NCBI GenBank assembly: GCA_016234485.1 | Contig: JACRBL010000050.1 | Location: 1-40,265, forward strand | Reading direction: 5' to 3' | DNA: 40,265 nt | Source: Chloroflexota bacterium | GTDB lineage: Bacteria; Chloroflexota; Anaerolineae; Anaerolineales; Villigracilaceae | In this document: piece by piece, positions 15,420 through 23,312 of the stretch | Layout: each line of letters begins with the position of its first letter | How positions within the stretch are numbered: the stretch's first letter is position 1 | Program-made: the position numbers and the translations under genes | The notes under the pieces: model-generated | Database searches by the model: none | The model's input: only the letters and a program-made list of their open reading frames with translations | What the model was told of the DNA's origin: nothing

Positions 15420-16565
15420 TTACATCCTTTGTCCAAAGTCGGAGACTTTGGACTCCGTGACTTCCACTTTTGCGCCCATCGCATCCATATCTTTCATCAG
15501 GCGGACGGGTTCGGCCAGATGCCCCATCATCCACAAGCCTGGTTTGCGCGCCGACCCATCCAGATATTGACGTAGCGCCGCGACGACGGGAATCGCCGTC
15601 AACTCGTAGCCGTCTTCATGCTCGATTCTTACTTTGACCTCGCGCGGGCTTCCGTTTCGCTGGCCTTTCGCGTCCGCTGACAAGTGAACGAGATACGGCG
15701 GTTTCGTCAGTTTCGTCATCTCCCACCACAACAATTTCCCCAGCGGACGGACGCCGCGCTTCGGGAAGAGTTTCAGTCCCAGCATGATGAACGGCGTGAG
15801 CAACGTATCCGCGAGATAGTTTACGCTGGCGAGGTAGAAGCCCGTCTCTTTCAGTGAAGGGAACATTTTCGGCAGGTCGCTCATTTCTTCAAAGAACATC
15901 GAAAAGCAATATTTCTGTCCGATGCCCGCGCCGAAATCGAACTTGCGCGTTTCGTAGCCGCCGCGTTTTGTCCACGCGCCGTTTTTGAAGACGCGCGCGT
16001 CGTAGTTTTTGAAGGCTTCCACCAACTCGTCCACGGCTTCGGTGTAGGGCAGGTCGCCCACGTTGAGATAGCCTGCCACGATCGCGCTTTCGAGCGTATC
16101 GAAATACGTCGCGGCATAGCGGACGAGCGCAGACGGCAGGCCTGGGTGGTATCCCGCCTCGGTGACGAAGCAGAGTCCCGCTTTTTGAATCTCTGGTTCG
16201 AGCACGCGCAGAGACGCGATCTTGGACGCGGCGAATTGTACGTCGAGGTAATCCACGCCCGCGTCGAGGCAGGCGCGGGCGACCTGTCCCGTATGTTGAG
16301 TCGTCGGCGCGGCGACCAGGCATAAGCTTGGTCTGAGCGAAGTCGAAGACTCAACGCCGCGAAGCGAGGCGGCGAGGGTTGCTGGGTCGGAGGCGTCGGC
16401 GCGCGCGCAGGTCACGCGCGAGTCGTTCAGTTCGCTTACGAGGGACTGGGCTTTGTCGAGATTACGTCCCGCTAGGATGATGTTTGCGTCGGTTTGGGTC
16501 AGCAAGTGGCGGGCGAGCAGTTTTCCCGTCGCGCCGTAGCCGCCGAGGATGAGGATGGTGGACAT
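15420..16565 (-). CDS. Saccharopine dehydrogenase-like NAD(P)-binding protein
   Basis: A 381-residue protein with an N-terminal Rossmann fold (MSTILILGGYGATGKLLARHL, GGxGxxG motif) and a C-terminal catalytic-like domain of the saccharopine dehydrogenase family. Many relatives act on lipid or unsaturated substrates rather than lysine. The start at 16565 is chosen because the fold begins there; the frame extends further upstream, but that part is antisense-like noise over the preceding gene. The TAA of the upstream methyltransferase-like gene ends 1 nt before this ATG, so translation is coupled. Neighbours (methyltransferase-like, nitroreductase) suggest a small redox/lipid modification operon. 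Confidence 0.88.
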   Translation of the reverse strand: MSTILILGGYGATGKLLARHLLTQTDANIILAGRNLDKAQSLVSELNDSRVTCARADASDPATLAASLRGVESSTSLRPSLCLVAAPTTQHTGQVARACLDAGVDYLDVQFAASKIASLRVLEPEIQKAGLCFVTEAGYHPGLPSALVRYAATYFDTLESAIVAGYLNVGDLPYTEAVDELVEAFKNYDARVFKNGAWTKRGGYETRKFDFGAGIGQKYCFSMFFEEMSDLPKMFPSLKETGFYLASVNYLADTLLTPFIMLGLKLFPKRGVRPLGKLLWWEMTKLTKPPYLVHLSADAKGQRNGSPREVKVRIEHEDGYELTAIPVVAALRQYLDGSARKPGLWMMGHLAEPVRLMKDMDAMGAKVEVTESKVSDFGQRM

Positions 16566-16566
16566 T

Positions 16567-17334
16567 TTATTTTCCTGTGAAGAGGAAGCGGAAGAAGGCG
16601 GGGAGGTCGGGCAGGCGCGGCCAGAAGGCAGGAACGCGGGCGCGGTAATCGAGATAGGATTGGCCGAAGCGTTCGATGAGTTCCTTTTCTTCGACGAAGC
16701 GCAACCAGCCAAACACCATAAGCGGCAGGAGAATGACGAAGGCCAGCGCATTGGCGTTGCCGTTAAGCAGTCCCAGCCCGATGACGACGCGTAATGCGCC
16801 CGCGTAGACGGGATGGCGGAGGACGCTGTAAATGTTCGAGTCTACGATGCGGCCATCTTCGGGGAAGTAAACGTAAAGCATGGCGACGTTGTCCACGCCA
16901 AAGGCGAGGACGCCGCGGATGGCCAGCCCCGCGCCGATGAGGATCATCAGCCAGCCGAGCGGGATGAAGATATCCGTCCACCAGCCGGACGGGATGGATG
17001 GACCGTTCGTATAGGCGGTATGCGCGGCCGCGCTGAAAACGACCATCAGCCCTGGGATGGCAAAATGAGCGCAGGCGTTGTGATAGGCAAGCTCGCCGTA
17101 TTTTTGTTTGTAGGCGTTTTTGCGGGAAAAGAAGAGACTGAGCCAAACATACCCCAGCGTAATCACGACGATCTGGCTATCAATGCTCCAGGTGGGGATG
17201 CGGTCGGTGAAGATGAAATACAGCGTGAACAGGATGATCCATGTCAGGCCATACAAAACCATGCGAATGACCCCGCCTGTTGTGTTCAGGTCTGGCGCTC
17301 GGGCGCGGAGTTGTTCGATGCCTTTGAGTTCCAT
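16567..17334 (-). CDS. Isoprenylcysteine methyltransferase-like membrane protein (ICMT/PEMT fold)
   Basis: A 255-residue membrane protein with five to six helices. The C-terminal part has the family signature: NIYSVLRHPVYAGALR, then EEKELIERFGQSYLDYRARVPAFWP, which forms the S-adenosylmethionine site in isoprenylcysteine and phospholipid methyltransferases. The methyl acceptor is unknown. The soluble N-terminus (MELKGIEQLRARAPDLNT) is repeated in the 76-aa ORF at 21048-21278. The start codon is only 3 nt from the stop of the 436-aa ATPase gene, and its own ribosome-binding site is weak, in contrast to AAGGAGG in front of the duplicated N-terminus. This suggests the gene was separated from its former promoter by the AT-rich island. 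Confidence 0.85.
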   Translation of the reverse strand: MELKGIEQLRARAPDLNTTGGVIRMVLYGLTWIILFTLYFIFTDRIPTWSIDSQIVVITLGYVWLSLFFSRKNAYKQKYGELAYHNACAHFAIPGLMVVFSAAAHTAYTNGPSIPSGWWTDIFIPLGWLMILIGAGLAIRGVLAFGVDNVAMLYVYFPEDGRIVDSNIYSVLRHPVYAGALRVVIGLGLLNGNANALAFVILLPLMVFGWLRFVEEKELIERFGQSYLDYRARVPAFWPRLPDLPAFFRFLFTGK

Positions 17335-17337
17335 GGA

Positions 17338-18648
17338 TCAACCTGTAAGACCTTTTGCAACACCTTCAGCAGCGGATTTGATGAATGTCTCTACACCTAG
17401 CTTTGCCAACTCACCAATTTTTGCAACAGCTTTAGCAAATTGTGCTCTCTCGCCGTGGCTGAAAATACCACTCAATTGGTGTTGATTCAAAAAATGTCCC
17501 ATGTCATCATTCTCGCGTAATGCTGAAAATAGAATATCGCTCAACCACCATAGTGTTACTTGTGCAGATACCCTCCACATTGCCTTAGATTTTACTGTTC
17601 TAACAATAAAGCCTCCCATTTCTAATCGCATTAGTTCTGTTGAATATTCTTTTAACGCCTCTCGTAACCGATCTATATCAAACTCACGTGCTCCAAGAAT
17701 CTGTGGCATCTCATCCAGCGCCACTAAAACAAATGCTTTACGCATAATTGGAGACCAATGCTGCCACGTATCTTGCAGAACAGGATCCGCTGCTACGTAA
17801 AGTTGATTGGCAACATATTCATTTTTTTTCCTGGTTGGCATGTTATTTTCATATACATTCCAAAGCGAGTGTGCCGCGACTTGTAAGAAATATGGGTATT
17901 TTCCTGTTATATATAATAAAAATTTGATATCGGATTCCGAGAATTTTTTCATTCCCTTTGAAAGAAGTTTCTTTGCAGCATCATCAGAAAAAACGCCAAG
18001 ATGTTCCTCGATAAAATGATTAAAATATGGTGATCCTGAGTGTATTTGAAACTGCTCTTTTTTATTTAGTTCACTCACGGTTAATCGTGATGTAATCACT
18101 AATACTAAAGATTCCATCCGTGTTGCCAGTGAACGTAAACCACCTAAGAATTCCTCGCTGCCTAAATCATGATGGAATAATAAATCGTCAAACTCATCGA
18201 TTAGCAATACTAGTCTTCCCTTATCCTTGGCTATTTGCTCAAATAACGCTTCCAGGCTAAATATGTCGAAATTATCATTTTCGCATTCTCGATAGTATTT
18301 CCCAATATTGCTCTTAGGATATTTTTCAACAGCACTCTTTATTGATGATAGTGTGTACATCCAAAATTTGCTCTGATTAACACCTCTGTTTCTAAACAGA
18401 ATGTGAGCATCGATATATTGAAAGAAATGAAATCGTTCTTGAGTGTTAATTTCTTGAACAAAAGGTTGTGATTTTAAGTAATATAAAAGAGACGTTTTTC
18501 CACAGCGCGGTTCGCTGACAATAGCTATATTCATGCGTGCAAAAATTCTCATTTTAATTAATTTTATTAGTGCATTATTGGGGGCAATGTACTGATCGGG
18601 TAAAACAGGGTTTCCGTATTGAAATGGGTTTGCGTTTACCGTGTGCAT
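17338..18648 (-). CDS. P-loop NTPase of the AAA/STAND-like type with Gly/Ala-rich tail
   Basis: A 436-residue protein in the AT-rich island. It starts NPFQYGNPVLPDQYIAPNNAL, like the NPFxYGxPV-type ATPases. Walker A is SEPRCGKTSLL (about 45-55, with Lys51) and Walker B is LVLLIDEFDD (about 146-155). VLVITSR (183-188) looks like a sensor strand. The middle (about 285-375) looks like a winged helix. The tail (about 403-436, AKAVAKIGELAKLGVETF...) is an amphipathic, Gly/Ala-rich helix that could insert in or lie on a membrane. There is no transmembrane segment. It lies 88 nt downstream of the 727-aa ATPase gene in the same direction, so the two probably work together. Base composition differs strongly from neighbours, a sign of transfer. 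Function unknown; defence or signalling is inference. Confidence 0.8.
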   Translation of the reverse strand: MHTVNANPFQYGNPVLPDQYIAPNNALIKLIKMRIFARMNIAIVSEPRCGKTSLLYYLKSQPFVQEINTQERFHFFQYIDAHILFRNRGVNQSKFWMYTLSSIKSAVEKYPKSNIGKYYRECENDNFDIFSLEALFEQIAKDKGRLVLLIDEFDDLLFHHDLGSEEFLGGLRSLATRMESLVLVITSRLTVSELNKKEQFQIHSGSPYFNHFIEEHLGVFSDDAAKKLLSKGMKKFSESDIKFLLYITGKYPYFLQVAAHSLWNVYENNMPTRKKNEYVANQLYVAADPVLQDTWQHWSPIMRKAFVLVALDEMPQILGAREFDIDRLREALKEYSTELMRLEMGGFIVRTVKSKAMWRVSAQVTLWWLSDILFSALRENDDMGHFLNQHQLSGIFSHGERAQFAKAVAKIGELAKLGVETFIKSAAEGVAKGLTG

Positions 18649-18736
18649 ATTTTTTGTCCATAGGTGGCGTTTAGATGATATGCCTTGAGAAGGAAAGTTT
18701 TTTTTAACGCTGATTATTTATTTTATCATGCTCGTA

Positions 18737-20920
18737 TTAGCGTCGGCTTTTGAACAAGGGGCCAAATATGTCCATAAACCCTTGAAAAAATTCTTGCCAA
18801 GATAAAATTATTCCTCTAAAGACAATAGAGCCACTATCGCTGCAACTCCAGAGAGTGAAAACAGTTAATATGAGAGCTGTGAGACGGCTTTTGATCCCAT
18901 CAAAGTAATCTAAAACCTCTAAAATTAATAAAATAACCATTATTGCAGGAATTCCCAAAAGAACCAATTCTCTTAATGTAACATTGGAAATAACAGATAG
19001 ATTTGGGTAAATAATAAAAAATACACTAGAAATATTAAATAGTATCCATAGCATTCTATTGCCCCAAGAGGCATCTTCAAAGTCCGTTGAATTGTTAAAA
19101 TAATATTTTCCGATCGCAAATAATATTGAACCCGACAATATTATCCATAAACCATTAGAATTTTGTGCACGTAAAGACATCGTCGCGGGATTGATAATTC
19201 CATTTCTAAAGGATAATGTGATTAGAAGTACTGGTAGCCAAAAAACGATATCCAGCATCCACACCAATAAAAATGTTCCTAATCTTAAACCGATTTGTAC
19301 AAGTAATTTAAGTGAAATAATGGCGACTTGTTTGTCCACCATGCTTGAAGATTCTAGCCTTATGCTTAGAGAGTACGCTTCTATAAAATCTATCAAATTG
19401 TCCGAGTCGGTAAGTAGGCTAATGCGGCGAAGGATTAACAACTTTCTTTTTTCTTTTTCACCTTTTTTAATATATTCTTTTGCTAAATTACTAGCATAGG
19501 GCGATAATCGTTTGGCATAATCTAATGCCAAATCAATATTTTCCCCTTCAAAACATACCTCAATTATTTTTTTGGTTAATTTAATATATTCTTGAAGAAT
19601 TTTATCGTTCTCTGAATCGACATTTATTGCGTGCTCCAATATTTTGACGGATTCTCGCTCATCATCAAGTTTGGATGCTTTAAGAAAAAGTTGGTTGGCC
19701 CGCTTTCGCTTATCAACGAGTCTGTCGATTAAGAAATTTACTTGAAAACGAAGATTAACCCAATCTCGAAACAAGGGTATTTTGATATGAAATATGATGC
19801 CGTTTAATTCAATCCAGTCTGACTTTATTAGACGTATTAGTATGGACCCTAAGTAGTCTTCATTGTAAGGATAATACACATGGAAAAAATCATCATCTGT
19901 TTTTTTCTTGTCAATCGAATCTGCGCTAATATAATAATCAGTTAATTGCTCTTCTTCAATAATATTCCATAAATCAAGCTTCCTCAATCCGCCCTTAGAC
20001 GAAAGCATACATAATAGCACTTGCTCTTGTGGATCTAATATGTCCCACGCAAATTGAATTATATGATCACTGCCTTCCGTCTGTTTTATTGCTTCAACAT
20101 CTTTTTGATGAACCGTAGTAACAGAAGAACCATCATCTATTATGTATGTTTCCCAGATTTTTCTACAAAGTGATTGAGTTAAAGCTGGATGTCCTTTAGT
20201 TAAGCCCCAAATTATTTCGCAGGCATCATTAGAGTAACTTAGGTGTGGTTCTGATAGTGTTATTAGGCTGAATACCTCATTTTTGGTCATCAATGGTATA
20301 CGAATTGGGTGGCATTTATTTAATGCTAGAATTCCTACAGGGCTTAATTGTTCGGGTGAACGACCAAGCACAACAATAACTTTAATGTATGGATGCTTAC
20401 CCAGAAATCTGGTCAAGAAATTATAGAAATCAATAGCGTTTTGGGGCAATTCTGCTTGATGTGCATCGTCAAATTCATCGATTAGGAAAACTAAATCATG
20501 CTTCTGGTATTTCACATTACTTTCAGTGTCAATAGACGTTGAAGGCAAGTTGTTTAAGGCTTTTTGAATCCAATCTCCAGAAAACTCTGTTTCAAAATCG
20601 CTTCCCAATTCTCTCGATAATAATTTTTCTAACTTACATTTCTGCCGAATTATTTTTACCAAGAAGGAAACATTTTTCTTTAATGGTTGCCTCAATCTTC
20701 CCTGCAGATCGATGTATATTGGGACCCATGTTAGACTTTGGTCTAATTTATTTTCTATCTGATGAAGAATTGACGATTTGCCAACGCGCCTCTGGCCAAA
20801 TAGTGCTGTTATCTGATTATAATTTAATGAATCTAAAATGCTTTGAATAATCTCTTCTCTCCCAATAAATCTATTTTGATCTCTTACTACGTCGCCATCG
20901 GTATAGGGATTGGATATCAT
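18737..20920 (-). CDS. P-loop NTPase with helical middle and C-terminal multi-pass membrane domain
   Basis: A 727-residue protein. Residues 1-30 read NPYTDGDVVRDQNRFIGREE, the usual lead-in to this ATPase group. Walker A is FGQRRVGKSSIL (41-52), Walker B is LVFLIDEFDD (143-152). A sensor-like Arg follows in VVLGRSPEQ (183-191). Residues about 290-395 form a winged-helix-like region with an acidic insert. Residues about 400-500 are helical, TPR-like. Residues about 530-715 contain roughly six membrane helices. This is an ATPase switch joined to a membrane module, an architecture seen in NTPase-based immune proteins with membrane effectors, but I cannot assign it to a named family. AAGGAG lies 5 nt before the ATG. 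A 13-aa ORF and a 76-aa ORF lie upstream in the same direction, behind a good promoter at 21302-21329. Confidence 0.82.
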   Translation of the reverse strand: MISNPYTDGDVVRDQNRFIGREEIIQSILDSLNYNQITALFGQRRVGKSSILHQIENKLDQSLTWVPIYIDLQGRLRQPLKKNVSFLVKIIRQKCKLEKLLSRELGSDFETEFSGDWIQKALNNLPSTSIDTESNVKYQKHDLVFLIDEFDDAHQAELPQNAIDFYNFLTRFLGKHPYIKVIVVLGRSPEQLSPVGILALNKCHPIRIPLMTKNEVFSLITLSEPHLSYSNDACEIIWGLTKGHPALTQSLCRKIWETYIIDDGSSVTTVHQKDVEAIKQTEGSDHIIQFAWDILDPQEQVLLCMLSSKGGLRKLDLWNIIEEEQLTDYYISADSIDKKKTDDDFFHVYYPYNEDYLGSILIRLIKSDWIELNGIIFHIKIPLFRDWVNLRFQVNFLIDRLVDKRKRANQLFLKASKLDDERESVKILEHAINVDSENDKILQEYIKLTKKIIEVCFEGENIDLALDYAKRLSPYASNLAKEYIKKGEKEKRKLLILRRISLLTDSDNLIDFIEAYSLSIRLESSSMVDKQVAIISLKLLVQIGLRLGTFLLVWMLDIVFWLPVLLITLSFRNGIINPATMSLRAQNSNGLWIILSGSILFAIGKYYFNNSTDFEDASWGNRMLWILFNISSVFFIIYPNLSVISNVTLRELVLLGIPAIMVILLILEVLDYFDGIKSRLTALILTVFTLWSCSDSGSIVFRGIILSWQEFFQGFMDIFGPLFKSRR

Positions 20921-20929
20921 ATTATCTCC

Positions 20930-20971
20930 TTAAATCCCCCTGATTGTCATTCTGGATTGGAACGTAATCAT
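20930..20971 (-). CDS. 13-residue upstream ORF before the 727-aa ATPase gene
   Basis: ATG at 20971 opens MITFQSRMTIRGI and stops at TAA 20930-20932. It has its own AAAGGAG about 8 nt upstream. Its stop codon overlaps the start of the AAGGAG that serves the ATPase gene (ATG 20920), a layout typical of a leader peptide that couples translation. It could also be chance. Confidence 0.4.
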   Translation of the reverse strand: MITFQSRMTIRGI

Positions 20972-21047
20972 AAATATTCTCCTTTGATATTTTAAACGGA
21001 GTTAGTCTGTAGTATTTTATCTCGAATTTGAAACGTCTTCTACGCAT

Positions 21048-21278
21048 TTATATCGCGATCCCAGGCTCTTCGATAAATTCGAAGAACGTCTGTCCCGAAT
21101 AGCTGCGCGGGATAGGTGGAGTCTTTTCGAAAGTGGATTGCAAAGCCTGATTTGTTTCCGTTTCGCCGCTGACGAGTGCAAACCATCTCAAAACGTACAA
21201 TTCCACCCGCCGATTGCCGTTCGGCGTGTTCAGGTCGGGCGCGCGCCTTTCCAGTTGTTCCATGCCTTTGAGTTCCAT
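21048..21278 (-). CDS. 76-aa ORF repeating the N-terminus of the ICMT-like protein
   Basis: The first 18 codons match those of the methyltransferase-like gene at 17334 at 43 of 54 nucleotides (MELKGMEQLERRAPDLNT versus MELKGIEQLRARAPDLNT). Similarity fades after about residue 32, and the rest (TNQALQSTFEKTPPIPRSY...) has no membrane helix and no recognised domain. AAGGAGG sits 5 nt before the ATG, and a TTGACA-N16-TACACT promoter sits at 21302-21329, so it is probably translated. It may be the remnant of a paralogous methyltransferase gene cut by the AT-rich island, or a small protein in its own right. Confidence 0.55.
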   Translation of the reverse strand: MELKGMEQLERRAPDLNTPNGNRRVELYVLRWFALVSGETETNQALQSTFEKTPPIPRSYSGQTFFEFIEEPGIAI

Positions 21279-21301
21279 GCGTACCTCCTTGCTATGATTC
21301 T

Positions 21302-21329
21302 AGTGTAGTCCGATTGGGGAGGATGTCAA
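21302..21329 (-). promoter_or_regulatory. Sigma-70-type promoter facing the AT-rich island
   Basis: On the minus strand TTGACA (21329-21324) and TACACT (21307-21302) are 16 bp apart. The -35 is perfect, the -10 matches 4 of 6. It would drive the 76-aa ORF, the two ATPase genes and, by read-through, the methyltransferase, dehydrogenase and nitroreductase genes. Confidence 0.6.
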
Positions 21330-21354
21330 GTAAAATAGAACGCGTAGAGAAACC

Positions 21355-21960
21355 ATGAAAACACAACTCTGGCATAGAATTTTGGCGATCTTCTTCGCGG
21401 CGACGATCCTCGGGTCGGGCGTTTTCCTTTTTCGCTTGAACACCGTCAAGTGGACGACCTATTCCCCTGAAGATGGTTCGCTCTTCCAATTGAAATTCTC
21501 CCATCCCGAAACGTGGACTTGGCAAAAGACCGCCGACGCGCCAGAATATTTGATCGGTTCGTTGGTGGCCGCCAATCCCTACGCCGAGAACGTAGGCGCC
21601 ATGTGGAGCGGTGTGGCGACGATCCTCGTGGATCCTCCGTTGGCATCCTTATCCGAAACTCGCATTGCAATGCAGATGAAGATCAACGAACAATTATGGG
21701 GCGGGGATGCTCCCTCGTGGCTTCACGTGTTGAGGAACAATATTACAAAAATAGCCCAGCATGAAGCCAGAGAGATCATGCTGATGACCGATCCGCGCCC
21801 GCAATTGGGACAGGAAGATTCCATGCTGGAAAAGAGTTTTTACATCCTGACCGACGACCGCTACTACATTGTCTCGCTCTTCATCCCCTACGCCGAACGC
21901 CACAGCCGCTTCGCCAAAGAATTTGACACTCTGGTGAAAAGCATCCACCTCCTCCCATAA
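21355..21960 (+). CDS. Secreted or membrane-anchored protein, PsbP-like fold possible
   Basis: A 201-residue protein with an N-terminal signal or anchor (about 7-27) followed by an extracytoplasmic domain. The domain begins WTTYSPEDGSLFQLKFSHPE and ends FAKEFDTLVKSIHLLP. This pattern (a Tyr-Ser opening, a Leu-Lys strand, and a C-terminal helix 'F..T.VKSI.L') is common to PsbP/MOG1-like domains found in many secreted bacterial proteins. No catalytic residues can be named. The ribosome-binding site is weak. A TAAAAT hexamer at 21331-21336 could be its -10. It is transcribed away from the island. Confidence 0.7.
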   Translation: MKTQLWHRILAIFFAATILGSGVFLFRLNTVKWTTYSPEDGSLFQLKFSHPETWTWQKTADAPEYLIGSLVAANPYAENVGAMWSGVATILVDPPLASLSETRIAMQMKINEQLWGGDAPSWLHVLRNNITKIAQHEAREIMLMTDPRPQLGQEDSMLEKSFYILTDDRYYIVSLFIPYAERHSRFAKEFDTLVKSIHLLP

Positions 21961-22015
21961 CTTCTCTCCGTCTTTCGCCTTCTGCTCTCTGTTCTCTACT
22001 CTCTCAATTTCCACC

Positions 22016-22044
22016 TTGACCAATCCGCCTCAAGCGCATAAAAT
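22016..22044 (+). promoter_or_regulatory. Promoter for the leader/RIO kinase transcript
   Basis: TTGACC (22016-22021) and TAAAAT (22039-22044) are 17 bp apart, 5 of 6 matches in each box. Transcription would start near 22051, just ahead of the leader ORF. The 312-bp gap 21961-22272 holds this promoter, a pyrimidine-rich repeat (21975-22005), the leader ORF and a terminator hairpin. Confidence 0.7.
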
Positions 22045-22081
22045 CCAGGCATCTTATTCCTGAAAGGAGGCACGTAATTGC

Positions 22082-22147
22082 ATGAAAAGCATCTCGGTTT
22101 TTCCCCTAGTTTTTAGCGCGCCTCTTGCAGGATGTTCCTCCACGTAG
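22082..22147 (+). CDS. 21-residue leader ORF upstream of the RIO kinase gene
   Basis: ATG 22082 opens MKSISVFPLVFSAPLAGCSST and stops at TAG 22145-22147. It has a full AAAGGAGG at 22063-22070, 11 nt upstream. The sequence looks like a tiny lipoprotein signal (LAGC). An intrinsic terminator follows at 22169-22201, so this resembles an attenuation leader. Translation is likely from the strong ribosome-binding site, but no protein evidence can be given. Confidence 0.5.
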   Translation: MKSISVFPLVFSAPLAGCSST

Positions 22148-22148
22148 T

Positions 22149-22164
22149 AACGACTTTAGTCGTT
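22149..22164. repeat. AACGACTTTAGTCGTT near-palindrome
   Basis: AACGACT and AGTCGTT pair perfectly around a TT centre, directly after the leader ORF stop codon and just before the terminator stem. It could compete with or extend the terminator fold, or be a dispersed intergenic repeat. Confidence 0.5.
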
Positions 22165-22168
22165 CACT

Positions 22169-22201
22169 CCGCAGGCGCGCAACCCTGCGGATTTTTCTTT
22201 T
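22169..22201 (+). terminator. Intrinsic terminator (possible attenuator) before the RIO kinase gene
   Basis: CCGCAGG (22169-22175) pairs with CCTGCGG (22184-22190) around an 8-nt loop and is followed by ATTTTTCTTTT. It lies between the leader ORF and the kinase start at 22273, so it would stop most transcription unless overcome. Confidence 0.75.
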
Positions 22202-22272
22202 AATCGCGGGGATTGGTAAAAACCGTCCAAAACAGAACGGTCTCAACAACAACAAATCAAGGTGCCACTAAA

Positions 22273-23301
22273 ATGAGCAAGAATCAACTCCTCGAGTTCA
22301 TGGACGAACTCGACGACAGCATTACCGATGAAACCGAACAACCCGTCGGCGGCGCGCGGGTGAGCAAGAAGCGCCAATCGGGCAGGCGCGAAAAGGACGC
22401 GCGGCTCTTCGTCCGAGCGCAGGAATTTGCCCGCGAGTTCCAATTCACCTATCAGGCCGCCCGCTTCGAGGAAGCCTGGTTGTTGGGCGCGTTGAACGAA
22501 ATCGCCGAGCATGGCTGGATTAGCGACGTGCTGAAAAAAGCCAAAGGCGGCAAGGAAGCCTCGGTCTACCTGTGTAAGCCTGGGCCTGCCGCGGTCGAAG
22601 CCCAATTTGTGGCGGCCAAGGTCTACCGTCCGCGCACGCTTCGCAACCTGAAAAACGACCAGCAATATCGCGATGGACGCACCGACCTCGACAGCGAAGG
22701 CAATAAGATCTACAAAAGCGCCGAAGTCCATGCCATCGCCAAACGCAATACCTTCGGCGAGGCGCTCCGCCATCAATCATGGATCGCGCACGAGTTTCGC
22801 GCCATGGAGAATCTCTTCGCCGCGCAAGCCGACATCCCGCGTCCCTACGCGCGGGCGGGCAACGTCATCGTGATGGACTTCGTGGGCGACGCGCTCGGGT
22901 CCGCGCCGACCCTCAACGAGGTCACGCTCGAACGAAGCGAAGCGCGTCCCCTCTTCGAGCGCGTGATGCGAAACGTTGAAATCCTGCTTTCACATGGCTA
23001 CGTCCACGGCGACCTTTCGGCCTACAACATCCTCTATTGGGAGGGCGCGGCCAAACTGATTGACTTTCCGCAGGCCGTTTCGCCGAAGGACAACCGCAAC
23101 TCCTTCCGCATCTTCGCGCGGGACGTGACGCGGCTGTGCGACTACTTCGCCAAACAGGGCGTGGACTCTGACCCCCAACGCCTCGCGCGTGACCTTTGGG
23201 CGGCTCACGGTTTCAAACCGCGCGAAGACCTCCACCCCCGCGACCTCGACCCCGAGAATGCCCACGACCGACAATTGTGGGAACAACGGGGAAGCGCGTA
23301 A
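22273..23301 (+). CDS. RIO1-type serine/threonine kinase
   Basis: A 342-residue RIO-family atypical kinase. Key motifs: KGGKEASVYLCKPG (about 91-104) replaces the P-loop, VAAKVYRPRTLRN contains the ATP-binding Lys, VIVMDFVGD forms the hinge, YVHGDLSAYNILYW holds catalytic Asp247 and Asn252, and LIDFPQAV holds the metal-binding Asp264. These match RIO1 (HADLSEYN, IDxxQ). The N-terminal 65 residues are acidic then basic (DELDDSITDETEQP ... SKKRQSGRREKDAR). In eukaryotes and archaea RIO1 acts in small-subunit ribosome maturation; in bacteria the role is unclear. The start at 22273 is preferred over an in-frame TTG at 22213 because AAGGTG lies upstream and the domain begins soon after. Preceded by a possible attenuator. 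Confidence 0.92.
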   Translation: MSKNQLLEFMDELDDSITDETEQPVGGARVSKKRQSGRREKDARLFVRAQEFAREFQFTYQAARFEEAWLLGALNEIAEHGWISDVLKKAKGGKEASVYLCKPGPAAVEAQFVAAKVYRPRTLRNLKNDQQYRDGRTDLDSEGNKIYKSAEVHAIAKRNTFGEALRHQSWIAHEFRAMENLFAAQADIPRPYARAGNVIVMDFVGDALGSAPTLNEVTLERSEARPLFERVMRNVEILLSHGYVHGDLSAYNILYWEGAAKLIDFPQAVSPKDNRNSFRIFARDVTRLCDYFAKQGVDSDPQRLARDLWAAHGFKPREDLHPRDLDPENAHDRQLWEQRGSA

Positions 23302-23312
23302 TCCATCCGCGC

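Noticed and set aside
17338..20920. Insertion sequence or transposon
   Set aside because: No transposase, integrase or terminal inverted repeats were seen; the flanking 54-nt match is a diverged coding duplication and not a fresh target-site duplication.
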